Shown here: in pieces, positions 27,515 through 36,013 of the stretch
Layout: each line of letters starts with the position of its first letter
Position numbering within the stretch: position 1 is the first letter of the stretch
Made by a program: the position numbers and the translations under genes
NCBI RefSeq assembly: GCF_014696105.1
Contig: NZ_JACJPO010000036.1
Span: 1 to 64,000 of the forward strand
DNA: 64,000 nt
Reading direction: 5' to 3'
Source: Microcoleus sp. FACHB-1515
GTDB lineage: Bacteria; Cyanobacteriota; Cyanobacteriia; Elainellales; Elainellaceae
The notes under the pieces: model-generated
What the model saw: only the letters and a program-made list of their open reading frames with translations
Told to the model about the DNA's origin: nothing
Database searches by the model: none

Positions 27515-27848
27515 ACCTCGAAGTGTAAAGATTGATTGCAAATCCTCAGAAATCTGTCTTTTGGTTGCTTCGATCGCCATTTATTTCAGAAGAATTGAAA
27601 GTATCAGTTAAATGTCTGTCTCAATTGCTACGGATGCAGCCGCAATTAATGAATTTTTGATAAATCTTTCACACGAATTGCGATCGCATCTGTAAATCTG
27701 GAGTAATCGAGCAGCACGACTGCTAGTCCGAATCAGCGCGGCGAAATTGTCTTCACCGTTGCGCGTTTGGGGCAGCAGTTCATTTTCAGCGGCTACGCAA
27801 CATGCCGCCCGTTTTGCTGTTCAAATTTCTTAAAAACTCAGGAGAAAA
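27515..27848. other. intergenic region upstream of the sugar ABC operon
   Basis: A 334-bp gap. It contains a 27-codon frame (27612-27695, beginning MSVSIATDAAAINEF) with no ribosome-binding site, which may be a gene remnant or chance. AGGAGAAAA precedes ATG 27849 and is a good Shine-Dalgarno for the substrate-binding protein. The operon promoter must be here, but no box stands out. Confidence 0.4.
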
Positions 27849-29015
27849 ATGTTTAATCGTCGTCTTCGTCACTGGCTTCCGATCGCCGGATTGATGTTTC
27901 TCGCAGCCTGTAGCGGCAACGCGCCCAACGCGAATAATGGTGGAGAAGCCAACAACGCAGCGAATAATCAGCAAGGCGCAGCCAATACCGAATTTAGCGC
28001 TGCCCAAGGCTGCAACAACGTGGGCGTTTTGCTGCCCGAATCGGATACCTCGGCTCGCTACGAAGCATACGATCGCCCGTTGCTAGAGCGCGAAATCAAA
28101 GCCGCTCTGCCGGATGTGACGATTCAATATTCCAACGCCAACGGCAACGCCGACACGCAGCAAAATCAGGCCGAAGCCGCATTAACCAAGGGCGCTTGCA
28201 TCCTCGTCGTGGGACCCAACGACAGCGAAAAAGCCGCGACGATCGTGCAGCAGGCCAAGGCGAGCGGCGTCCCTGTGATTGCTTACGATCGCTTGATTCA
28301 AGACCCCGATACGGCTTTCTACGTTTCGTTTGACAACGAGCGCGTCGGGGAACTGCAAGGCCAGTTCATTGTCGATCAGTTTAAAGCGGGCGAATTGGGA
28401 CTCAAGCGCGGCGCAAATCTCGCCATGATTAATGGGTCACAAACGGACAACAACGCATTGCTGTTCCGTCAAGGCGCACTCAAAGCGTTGCAACCGCTGA
28501 TCGACAGCGGCGACATCAATTTGGTCTATGACCAGTTCACGCCCAACTGGGAAGCGGCTCGCGCTCAGTCGGCAATGGAAGGCGTGTTGACGAAAGAAAG
28601 CAACAACGTCCAAATCGCCTACGTTGCCAATGACGGGCTGGCGAATACGGTAATCGCCGCACTGCGCGAACAAAACCTCGCAGGCAAAGTCCTCGTGACC
28701 GGACAAGACGCCACCCTGACCGGAATTCAAAATATCCTCAGCGGGACGCAGGCGATGACGATCTACAAGCCGATCGCCGAAGAAGCCCGCGCCACTGCCC
28801 AACTCGTGGCCGCGCTGAGCAAAGGTGAAGATGCCAGCAGCATTGCCAACCGCCAAACCGAACTCAAAGGCGGCGGACAGGTGCGATCGGTTCTGCTCGA
28901 TCCGGTTGTGGTCGATCAGTCCAACGTGGCCGACACGGTAATCAAAGACGGCTTCTTGACCAAAGAAGAAGTGTGCCAAGGTCTGCCCTCAGGTGCGGGC
29001 GGCGTTTGTCCGTAG
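27849..29015 (+). CDS. sugar ABC transporter substrate-binding lipoprotein (XylF-like)
   Basis: A periplasmic binding protein of 388 residues. The signal peptide ends in a lipobox (MFLAACSG, Cys at about 21). After an Asn/Ala-rich linker comes a periplasmic binding protein type 1 fold: NVGVLLPESDTSARYEAYDR, GACILVVGPNDSEKA, GVPVIAYDRLI and YVSFDNERVGELQG match XylF, the xylose-binding protein. It is the first gene of a three-gene importer. The substrate is probably a pentose or similar monosaccharide; the exact sugar cannot be told. Confidence 0.92.
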   Translation: MFNRRLRHWLPIAGLMFLAACSGNAPNANNGGEANNAANNQQGAANTEFSAAQGCNNVGVLLPESDTSARYEAYDRPLLEREIKAALPDVTIQYSNANGNADTQQNQAEAALTKGACILVVGPNDSEKAATIVQQAKASGVPVIAYDRLIQDPDTAFYVSFDNERVGELQGQFIVDQFKAGELGLKRGANLAMINGSQTDNNALLFRQGALKALQPLIDSGDINLVYDQFTPNWEAARAQSAMEGVLTKESNNVQIAYVANDGLANTVIAALREQNLAGKVLVTGQDATLTGIQNILSGTQAMTIYKPIAEEARATAQLVAALSKGEDASSIANRQTELKGGGQVRSVLLDPVVVDQSNVADTVIKDGFLTKEEVCQGLPSGAGGVCP

Positions 29016-29021
29016 TCGATC

Positions 29022-29117
29022 GCCCTCACCCTAAATCCCTCTCCCTGGGGAGAGGGACTTTGAGATCCGGTTCGGTTCCCCTTCTCCCCCAGGGAGAAGG
29101 GGCTAGGGGATGAGGGG
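29022..29117. repeat. CCTCACCC-type repeat inside the ABC operon
   Basis: A compound of inverted repeats: CCCTCACCCTA at the left end and TAGGGGATGAGGGG at the right, enclosing two hairpins (CCCTCTCCC/GGGAGAGGG and CCCCTTCTCCC/GGGAGAAGGGG) with ACTTTGA between. This is a widespread cyanobacterial repeat. It lies in the 128 bp between the binding-protein and ATPase genes. It could reduce transcription or stabilise the upstream mRNA, giving more binding protein than transporter. Confidence 0.75.
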
Positions 29118-29143
29118 TCTTTCCTTTACTACTGAGAAAACCG

Positions 29144-29956
29144 ATGACAGAAGCTTCTATTTCACTCGATCGCAGCCCGCAAAGCGATCGCCCTCCCACT
29201 TTGGAACTGCGGAACATCAGCAAATCGTTTGGTGGCGTTCGTGCCCTCAAAAATGTCGATTTTGCCGCTTACGCGGGCGAAGTAATGGGCTTGGTGGGCG
29301 ACAATGGCGCGGGCAAATCCACGCTGATCAAAACGATATCGGGTGCATACATTCCCGATGAAGGCCAAATTCTCATTGATGGTCAGCCCGTGACGATTCA
29401 AAGTCCGCAAGACTCGACTCGTTTGGGAATTGAAACGGTTTATCAAGACCTTGCTCTGTGCGACAACTTGGATGTTGTCGCAAATCTGTGGCTGGGTCGC
29501 GAAGCCTATCGCACGGTGATTCCTGGCGTTTTGAAGACGCTGGATGAAACCGAGATGGAGCGGCAGACGATCGAAGTTCTCCGCACTTTGGACGTGAAAA
29601 TTCCCTCGGTGCGATCGACAGTGGCCTCGCTCTCTGGCGGACAGCGGCAGTGCATCGCCGTTGCCAAAACGATTCTTCGGCAGCCCAAAGTCGTGCTGCT
29701 GGATGAACCAACCGCAGCCCTCGGCGTCGCCCAAACGCGGCAGGTGTTGAACTTGATTTTGCGCCTGAAGCAGCAAGGCTTGGCCGTTGTGGTGATTTCG
29801 CACAATTTGCACGACGTGTTTGAAGTGACCGATCGCATTACGGTCATGCGCTTGGGTCAACGAATTGCCAACTTCACGACTCGCGAGACGACGCCGGAAG
29901 TCGTGGTCGGTGCAATTACCGGAGCGAGCAACGTTGGAGCGCACGACGCCATCTAA
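29144..29956 (+). CDS. sugar ABC transporter ATP-binding protein (single domain)
   Basis: A 270-residue ATPase. Walker A is VGDNGAGKSTLI, the signature is LSGGQRQCIAV, Walker B is VVLLDEPTAALG and the switch His is in VVISHNL. XylG and RbsA have two fused ATPase domains; this one has a single domain, like FrcA, and must work as a homodimer. It powers the permease encoded 12 bp downstream. Start ATG 29144. Confidence 0.94.
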   Translation: MTEASISLDRSPQSDRPPTLELRNISKSFGGVRALKNVDFAAYAGEVMGLVGDNGAGKSTLIKTISGAYIPDEGQILIDGQPVTIQSPQDSTRLGIETVYQDLALCDNLDVVANLWLGREAYRTVIPGVLKTLDETEMERQTIEVLRTLDVKIPSVRSTVASLSGGQRQCIAVAKTILRQPKVVLLDEPTAALGVAQTRQVLNLILRLKQQGLAVVVISHNLHDVFEVTDRITVMRLGQRIANFTTRETTPEVVVGAITGASNVGAHDAI

Positions 29957-29968
29957 AGGACAACCATT

Positions 29969-31213
29969 ATGAAAAGCCTCGATAAAAATACGCAAAGTGA
30001 AGGCGGCGATCGATCGGTTCCGCAGCCTGTAGACGGTGCAGCTTCGCAGCCGCGTGAGAAGTTTAGTCTGCGATCGCTGATGCGCGGCGACATGGGCTTC
30101 ATTCCCGTGCTGCTGACTTTGGCCGTGATCACGCTTTACTTTCAACTGACGACCAGCGGCATTTTCCTTCAAGCCCGCAACCTGACGAACCTGACACAGC
30201 AGATCGTCACGATCAGCATCCTCAGCGTTGCGGCTGTCCTCGTTCTACTGCTGGGTGAGATTGACCTCAGCCTTGCAGCCGTCGCACAAGCTTGCGCGGC
30301 AATCATGGCCGTTCTCTCAGTTTATGGCGGCTGGAATGCAGGCGCAGCAATTCTGGCAGCGTTGCTGGCCGGAGCGCTGATTGGCTTACTGAACGGCTTT
30401 TTCATCGCCGTTTTGCGCGTCCCGTCGTTCATCGTGACGCTGGCCGGATCGATCGGATATGCCGGATTTTTGCTACTCGTCTTGGGCGATCAAAGTACGC
30501 TGATCGTGCGCGATCCGGCCATTCGATCGATCGCTCCCACCTACCTCCACCCCGCGATCGGCTGGGGATTGCCGATCGCCCTGCTGATTCTGTACGGCTT
30601 GGGCTTGCTGTTTGAGCAGCAGCGTCGCCGTCAAGCCGGATTGAAGGCGCGATCGACCGGACAAGTTGCCACGCAGATTGGCATTGCAGCGGCAGTGGTG
30701 ATCGTGATGATCTTCTTGTTCCAGTCGTATCAAGGCGTTCCGCAAGCCGTGATGATTGCGCTGGCGATCGTCGTGGCCTTCTGGCTGATTTTGAAAAAAA
30801 CGCAGTTCGGTCGTCACCTGTATGCGGTTGGCGGCAATGCGGAAGCGGCTCGTCGCGCTGGCATCAACGTGGTCGGCATGAAACTGGCCGTGTTTACCTT
30901 GGCTTCCACCTTGGCTGCATTTGCCGGAATTATGCTGACTTCGCGCAGTACGGCTGTGGCGACGCAGGTGAGTTCGACTTTGCTGCTAAACGCGATCGCT
31001 GCTGCCGTCATCGGTGGCGTCAGTTTGTTCGGCGGACGCGGCACGGTTTGGGCGGTCGTCTTGGGCGCACTGATCATCGGCAGTCTGGACAACGGACTTG
31101 ACCTGATGAACCAGCCGCAAAGCGTGAAAAGTATGGTGCAGGGTGCGGTTCTGCTGCTGGCTGTAACCGTTGATGCGGTTGTGCGGCGATCGGGCTTGAA
31201 AACCGGGCGATAG
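29969..31213 (+). CDS. sugar ABC transporter permease (XylH-like)
   Basis: A 414-residue permease of the xylose/ribose (BPD_transp_2) family with about ten to eleven membrane helices after a polar N-terminus of 45 residues. Characteristic pieces are LLLGEIDLSLAAVAQ, VPSFIVTLAG, GRHLYAVGGNAEAARRAGIN and VIGGVSLFGGRGT. The Shine-Dalgarno AAAGGA lies before ATG 29969. The XylH-type insertion between helices 5 and 6, with basic residues (EQQRRRQAGLKARS), is present. It forms the channel of the importer encoded by 27849-31213. Confidence 0.94.
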   Translation: MKSLDKNTQSEGGDRSVPQPVDGAASQPREKFSLRSLMRGDMGFIPVLLTLAVITLYFQLTTSGIFLQARNLTNLTQQIVTISILSVAAVLVLLLGEIDLSLAAVAQACAAIMAVLSVYGGWNAGAAILAALLAGALIGLLNGFFIAVLRVPSFIVTLAGSIGYAGFLLLVLGDQSTLIVRDPAIRSIAPTYLHPAIGWGLPIALLILYGLGLLFEQQRRRQAGLKARSTGQVATQIGIAAAVVIVMIFLFQSYQGVPQAVMIALAIVVAFWLILKKTQFGRHLYAVGGNAEAARRAGINVVGMKLAVFTLASTLAAFAGIMLTSRSTAVATQVSSTLLLNAIAAAVIGGVSLFGGRGTVWAVVLGALIIGSLDNGLDLMNQPQSVKSMVQGAVLLLAVTVDAVVRRSGLKTGR

Positions 31214-31216
31214 TTT

Positions 31217-31241
31217 GGAGGCGGCAATGCTGCCGCCCTCC
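31217..31241 (+). terminator. hairpin at the end of the ABC operon
   Basis: GGAGGCGGCA, loop ATGC, TGCCGCCCTCC: a 10-11-bp GC-rich stem four bases after the permease stop. No T-run follows, so it may act as a terminator of a rho-independent, T-poor kind or protect the mRNA end. Confidence 0.55.
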
Positions 31242-31504
31242 CTCACAAAGAAATCAATAAAAAGAAGTTCGCATGGAAATAAATCTAAGCTCAATTGAAT
31301 TCGCTTCTGAAAAGTGTTTTTGAGTGACCTGTCTAAACGCCGTAAATCCGCCCATTGAGCCTGAATAGCGTAATCATTCAGATGCATCTGCAATAACCAT
31401 GTCAAGATAGAAATAAGCCCTCTGTCTGAGCTACCGTCTGAGAGCAAAGTATTAAGTCTTTGGGCAAGTCACACCAATTGCAAGCGTTCTTGAGTGGATA
31501 GAAG

Positions 31505-31699
31505 ATGCGACAGCTTTCCGCAATGGAAAAACTCAAACTGATCCAAATTTTGGCTGAGAATTTATCGATCGCCGAGGATATTTCACCGCTAGAACCTTTC
31601 AAAATCTATGACTTGCCCACTCCATGTAACAGCTTCGGTGCTGGGGCAATATTGATGCAAACGCTTCGATTGTCCGACACCAGATCGGGCAGTTGGTAG
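31505..31699 (+). pseudogene. antitoxin-like small gene, probably frameshifted
   Basis: The segment MEKLKLIQILAENLSIAED matches the next small gene (IDKLRLMQFLATELVKEED) and belongs to a common cyanobacterial family of 60-80-residue proteins often found next to PIN or RelE-like toxins. Here the N-terminus is short and the tail reads oddly. From about 31630 the +1-shifted frame is open to TGA 31794 and gives protein-like text (HQIGQLVELVDDSDRLHTT), overlapping the start of the next gene by ten bases. So a frameshift is likely. No toxin gene is visible. Confidence 0.5.
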
Positions 31700-31784
31700 A
31701 ATTAGTAGATGATAGCGATCGCCTCCACACAACAATCGATCGTTCTCAATCTTTTCACCAAACCTCAGACGAGGAGATTCTGAA

Positions 31785-31985
31785 ATGCCATTGACCGAAC
31801 TAATGTCACAAATTCAGGAATTTTCAAAAATTGACAAGCTTCGGCTGATGCAGTTTCTCGCAACAGAACTGGTCAAAGAAGAAGATCCAGTCTGGTCGCC
31901 CTACGATGCCTCTGAAGCTGCCAATGTTGTAATGAACTGGTACAAGTTGAATAAGACGATCGAAACCACAATCAGCGATCGCTAG
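31785..31985 (+). CDS. small antitoxin-like protein
   Basis: A 66-residue protein: N-terminal helix (LTELMSQIQEFSKIDKLRLMQFLATELVKEED), then the family motif WSPYDASEAANVVMNW. Relatives in cyanobacteria are usually annotated as hypothetical or antitoxin-like. GAGGAGA lies ten bases before ATG 31785. The 210 bp up to nagA contain no recognisable toxin. Whether it is an orphan antitoxin or serves another role cannot be told. Confidence 0.7.
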   Translation: MPLTELMSQIQEFSKIDKLRLMQFLATELVKEEDPVWSPYDASEAANVVMNWYKLNKTIETTISDR

Positions 31986-32197
31986 ACAATCGATCGAATT
32001 TTCCAGCGCAGTTAATTTCTGATGTGAATTGCTGTCTTAACTCTGGTGTTGCGATCGAGTGGGGCAATTAGATTTTTAGACGCAACGCTAACTGCATATT
32101 GAGGAGATGCCGCACGGGGGAGGGGGCGATCGATCGTCACTGCTCAAATGTGACGCAAAGTGTTGATAATAGAAACTGCGTTCGCCAAGCGTTGACG

Positions 32198-33331
32198 ATG
32201 CCCGTTGCCAACTCGCTCACCATTACTAATGTCCGCCTGATCGGGCAGGAAGGACTGTATCGGATTACAATCGCCGCCAACCGCATCGCCGCGATCGATT
32301 CGATGCGAAGTCCGCGTGTGTCGATCGCCACTGCACAATCGATCGATGCCGCAGGCGATTTTGTGACGCAGGGTGGCATTGATTTACAGATTAACGGCGC
32401 GTTGGGATTGGCGTTTCCCACTGTGCGATCGAGCGATCGCGACAAACTTGATAAAATCTGTCAGTTTCTTTGGGATCAAGGCGTAGACGGATTTTTGCCG
32501 ACGATCGTGACCACTTCGATCGAGAATATCGAGCGATCGCTGTCCGTTTTTGCGGACTACCAATCAAAGAGTGCAAACCTGCTCGGCGTTCATCTGGAAG
32601 GACCGTTTCTCAATCCGGCCAAGCGCGGCGCGCACCCACAGGAGCATTTGCTGCCGCTGTCGATCGAGCAGGTCAAGCGCGTCTTAGGTGACTATGCCAG
32701 CATCGTCAAGGTGATCACGCTTGCACCCGAACTTGATCCCAGTGGCGAAGCAATCGAATATTTGCGATCGCTCGACATTATCGTCAGCCTCGGTCACTCG
32801 CTGGCAACGGCAGAACAAGCACAGCGGGCGATCGCACAGGGCGCAACAATGGTCACACATGCGTTTAACGCCATGCCGCCCTTGCATCATCGCGAACCGG
32901 GAATGCTAGCGGCAGCACTGCTGAGCGATCGCGTCCACTGCGGCTTCATTGCCGACGGACAGCACATCCACCCGCTGATGCTGAAATTGCTGCTGCGAAG
33001 CGGAAATCCCCTGTTTCTCGTCAGTGATGCGCTTGCGCCTTTGGGACTAGGGGACGGTCGCTATCCTTGGGATACTCGCGAAATCGACGTGGTGAACGGT
33101 ACGGCACGGTTGCTAGACGGAACGCTGTCGGGAACGACGCTGCCTTTACTGGCGGGTGTACAAAATTTGGTAGCGTGGGAAATTTGTGAGGTGGAGGAGG
33201 CGATCGCCCTGGCGACGATCGCACCTCGTCAAGCGATCGGACTGCCGGGATTAAAAGTCGGTCAGCCCGCTTCACTTTTGCGCTGGCGATTCGACACAAC
33301 GCTGGAATGGCAGCGAATCGTATTAGGATAA
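32198..33331 (+). CDS. nagA: N-acetylglucosamine-6-phosphate deacetylase
   Basis: Removes acetate from GlcNAc-6-phosphate, giving glucosamine-6-phosphate in amino-sugar and wall recycling. The 377-residue protein has the amidohydrolase barrel with the NagA motifs QGGIDLQINGA (no His pair, as in E. coli NagA), HLEGPFLNPAKRGAH with the metal Glu, SLGHSLA and THAFNAMPPLHHREPG with metal His residues, and the catalytic Asp in LVSDALAPLG. ATG 32198 was chosen because it starts the family-like N-terminus; the frame extends 33 codons upstream. No nagB lies nearby. Confidence 0.92.
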   Translation: MPVANSLTITNVRLIGQEGLYRITIAANRIAAIDSMRSPRVSIATAQSIDAAGDFVTQGGIDLQINGALGLAFPTVRSSDRDKLDKICQFLWDQGVDGFLPTIVTTSIENIERSLSVFADYQSKSANLLGVHLEGPFLNPAKRGAHPQEHLLPLSIEQVKRVLGDYASIVKVITLAPELDPSGEAIEYLRSLDIIVSLGHSLATAEQAQRAIAQGATMVTHAFNAMPPLHHREPGMLAAALLSDRVHCGFIADGQHIHPLMLKLLLRSGNPLFLVSDALAPLGLGDGRYPWDTREIDVVNGTARLLDGTLSGTTLPLLAGVQNLVAWEICEVEEAIALATIAPRQAIGLPGLKVGQPASLLRWRFDTTLEWQRIVLG

Positions 33332-33381
33332 TTGATTGGTCGCGGTTGCCGATTCTCAAGAAAAATTGCCTTCTTTGATTT

Positions 33382-34059
33382 ATGAACGTTGACGACAAAA
33401 CGATTGTGCGCGAATACTTCAACGCGACCGGATTCGATCGCTGGCGACGCATTTATGGCGATGGCGAGGTTAATAAAGTCCAGCTTGATATTCGCCAAGG
33501 CCATCAGCAAACGGTAGACACGGTTCTCGACTGGATGAAAGCGGACGGCAACGCTGCCGATCTGACGATTTGTGATGCGGGCTGTGGTGTCGGCAGCCTC
33601 AGCATTCCCCTAGCCGAAATGGGCGCAAAAGTGTTTGCCAGCGACATTTCCGAAAAAATGGTGGAAGAAGCGAAAGTCCGGGCGGCGGATGCACTGAGAG
33701 GAAACTTGCCGACGTTCACCGTGCAAGATCTGGAAGGCTTGAGCGGCAAATATCACACGGTGGTTTGTCTGGATGTGCTGATTCACTATCCGCAAGACAA
33801 AGCCGCCGAAATGATTTCGCATCTGAGCGATCGCGCCGAATCGCGCTTAATCCTCAGCTTTGCACCCAAAACCTTTGCTTACAGCTTGCTGAAGAAAATT
33901 GGCGACTTTTTTCCGGGTCCCAGCAAGGCCACCCGCGCCTATTTGCATCGCGAGGCGGACGTGGTGCAGGTGCTTAGCAGCAAAGGCTGGAAAATCAATC
34001 GGCAAAGTATGACGAAAACGAGTTTTTACTTTTCGCGACTTCTGGAGGCAGTTCGCTAG
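33382..34059 (+). CDS. chlM: magnesium-protoporphyrin IX methyltransferase
   Basis: ChlM methylates the C13 propionate of Mg-protoporphyrin IX with SAM, the step after Mg-chelatase on the way to chlorophyll. The 225-residue protein shows FNATGFDRWRRIYGDG at the N-terminus, the SAM site DAGCGVGSLSIPLA, ASDISEKMVEEAK and CLDVLIHYPQDKA, and C-terminal SLLKKIGDFFPGPSKATRAY, all typical of ChlM/BchM. It starts at ATG 33382, 50 bp after nagA. Confidence 0.97.
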   Translation: MNVDDKTIVREYFNATGFDRWRRIYGDGEVNKVQLDIRQGHQQTVDTVLDWMKADGNAADLTICDAGCGVGSLSIPLAEMGAKVFASDISEKMVEEAKVRAADALRGNLPTFTVQDLEGLSGKYHTVVCLDVLIHYPQDKAAEMISHLSDRAESRLILSFAPKTFAYSLLKKIGDFFPGPSKATRAYLHREADVVQVLSSKGWKINRQSMTKTSFYFSRLLEAVR

Positions 34060-34102
34060 TTCAAAGGTTAGACTGCGATCGCAACCGTATTTTCCGCAAG
34101 CG

Positions 34103-34792
34103 ATGTCGTGGTACAGACGAGCTACTTCTAGTTTTTCGATCAGCTTGGGTCTGGTGTTTATCATTGCTGGCATTCACTCGTTTAACGATCGCGATTTTTA
34201 TCGTCGCGATCGCATGAATGACGGCATTGCCTCGATGCTGTTGGGTGGTACGCTGATTGGCTCCGGTGCGTTGTCCAAACGCAATTTACGCCTGCAAAAA
34301 CAGCAACAGGAGCGCGATCGATTGCGATCGGTTTTCTATGGCCTTTTGCGGCAAACCGATACCGTGACGGTCTTGCAGTTTGCGATCGCCGCTCAAGTCG
34401 CTGGAGAAGTCGCCAAGCCGTTTCTGGAACAGCAGGCGCAAATTTTTGGCGCGGAATTTGACATTAGCGATCGCGGCGAAATCACCTACCGATTTCGATC
34501 GAGCCAGTGGCCGCCGATCGCGCTGCCTGCTCCGGTTGCTGATGCGCCCCAGTTGTCATCCGAGATGTTTGATGTGGTTTTGTTTTCCTGCCCGCCCAAG
34601 CAAAAGCTGTCTGTGATCAAAGCCGTCCGCGACCTGACGGGCATGAGTCTCAAACGCGCTAAAAGCTTGATTGATTCTGCACCCCAATCGGTGATGCAAA
34701 ATATTCCTCGCGATCTGGCTGAAGCGTATGTGCAGCGGTTGGAACGAGCCGGAGCAGTTGTCACCTTGAGCGCCCACCAAAAGCAGAGTTAA
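34103..34792 (+). CDS. membrane protein with ribosomal L7/L12 C-terminal-like domain
   Basis: A 229-residue protein. Two hydrophobic segments in the first 60 residues (SLGLVFIIAGIHSF and IASMLLGGTLIGSGAL) are followed by a charged coiled segment, a small alpha/beta domain (about 85-135), and at about 155-222 a domain like the C-terminal domain of ribosomal protein L7/L12: FDVVLFSCPPKQKLSVIKAV, LTGMSLKRAKSLIDSAP, then the helix AEAYVQRLERAGAVVTL. In L7/L12 this domain binds translation factors. Its use in a membrane protein is not known to me. Just downstream of chlM, 43 bp apart. Confidence 0.8.
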   Translation: MSWYRRATSSFSISLGLVFIIAGIHSFNDRDFYRRDRMNDGIASMLLGGTLIGSGALSKRNLRLQKQQQERDRLRSVFYGLLRQTDTVTVLQFAIAAQVAGEVAKPFLEQQAQIFGAEFDISDRGEITYRFRSSQWPPIALPAPVADAPQLSSEMFDVVLFSCPPKQKLSVIKAVRDLTGMSLKRAKSLIDSAPQSVMQNIPRDLAEAYVQRLERAGAVVTLSAHQKQS

Positions 34793-34960
34793 GCGATCGC
34801 CCTCTTCCTCAAGTTACAGGCCGACTCTACCTTTCGTAAGAATTCGTAATACCAACTCTCATCAAATCGGATTACTGTAACAATTTAGGGGCGAATTCGG
34901 TCACGACCGATACGCTTGCTCACACCCTTCATGAAGGAACGTTAAGTAGGACTATTTAGC

Positions 34961-35677
34961 ATGAGCAGTAATTTGGCAGCGAAGCTGCGCGAAGGCACGA
35001 AAAAAGCCCACACTGCGGCTGAAAATATGGGCTTCATCAAGTGCTTCCTCAAAGGCGTGGTCGAAAAAAATTCGTACCGCAAATTGACGGGCAACTTCTA
35101 CTTCATCTATGCGGCGATGGAAGAAGAAATCGAGCGGCATCGCGACCATCCGATCGTCTCGAAAATTTACTTCCCCGAACTGTTTCGCAAAGCCAGCTTA
35201 GAGCAAGACTTGCAGTTCTACTATGGCAACAACTGGCGCGAACAAATTCGCCTGTCGCCTGCGGGTCAAGCGTATGTCGATCGCATCCGCGAAGTGTCCA
35301 ACACGGCGCCCGAACTGCTTGTCTCGCATTCCTACACGCGCTACATTGGCGATTTGTCTGGTGGCCAAATTCTCAAGAAAATCGCGCAGCGAGCCATGAA
35401 CTTAGGGGAAACCGAAGGCGTGGCGTTCTACGAATTTCCCACGATCCCCGACGAAAAAGCCTTCAAAGCTAAATATCGCGAACAGCTTGACCAAGCTCCG
35501 GTCGATGACGCAATGGGCGATCGCATCGTCGAGGAAGCCAACGCCACGTTCGGCATGAACATGAAAATGTTCCAAGAACTCGAAGGCAGCTTAATCAAGG
35601 CGATCGGTCAAATGCTGTTCAACACGGTTACTCGTCGGCGCGTTCGCGGCAGCACCGAACTGGCAACCGCCGATTAA
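34961..35677 (+). CDS. ho1: heme oxygenase (biliverdin-producing)
   Basis: Opens heme to biliverdin IX-alpha, iron and CO with ferredoxin electrons; biliverdin becomes phycocyanobilin for phycobilisomes and phytochromes. The 238-residue protein has the proximal His in TKKAHTAAEN, the distal helix TRYIGDLSGGQILKKIA and the C-terminal VEEANATFGMNMKMFQELE. It is of HO1 type. Start ATG 34961, with a weak Shine-Dalgarno. It is near chlM, which competes for the same porphyrin pool. Confidence 0.97.
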   Translation: MSSNLAAKLREGTKKAHTAAENMGFIKCFLKGVVEKNSYRKLTGNFYFIYAAMEEEIERHRDHPIVSKIYFPELFRKASLEQDLQFYYGNNWREQIRLSPAGQAYVDRIREVSNTAPELLVSHSYTRYIGDLSGGQILKKIAQRAMNLGETEGVAFYEFPTIPDEKAFKAKYREQLDQAPVDDAMGDRIVEEANATFGMNMKMFQELEGSLIKAIGQMLFNTVTRRRVRGSTELATAD

Positions 35678-36013
35678 GTGCTCTGCTGCACCAGGAAATG
35701 AATCTCCTGTCTGAGAGCTACAGTCAGTTGGAACTGACTCGATCCATTATTGCCAACCCATTTCAATGGATTTAAGCTTTCAGTCGGAACTTGAGTTCAC
35801 GGCAAACCCGTAACTCCTAACGATAAAGTAATGCAATCCGGCTAAATCTGTCGTTTTGCATTGCTCACGCAGGGCACTTCTGATCGGAGTGCCCTGTCTT
35901 GTATGTAGCCGCTCATTTGCCGCATCGCCTGCGTGATACGATGAGCAATTGTCTCCCCCAACGATTTCGCCACCACAATCGGGAATCGCTGGCTTACCAC
36001 AGCTTGCCGGACG
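35678..36013. other. intergenic region between heme oxygenase and accC
   Basis: A 336-bp gap with a perfect 8-bp hairpin AGTCAGTT-GG-AACTGACT at 35722-35739, which could mark the end of the heme oxygenase mRNA although no T-run follows. The rest should include the accC promoter; I recognise no RNA gene. Confidence 0.45.

Noticed and set aside
27612-27695. 27-codon frame before the ABC operon
   Set aside because: No Shine-Dalgarno and too short; mentioned only in the intergenic entry.
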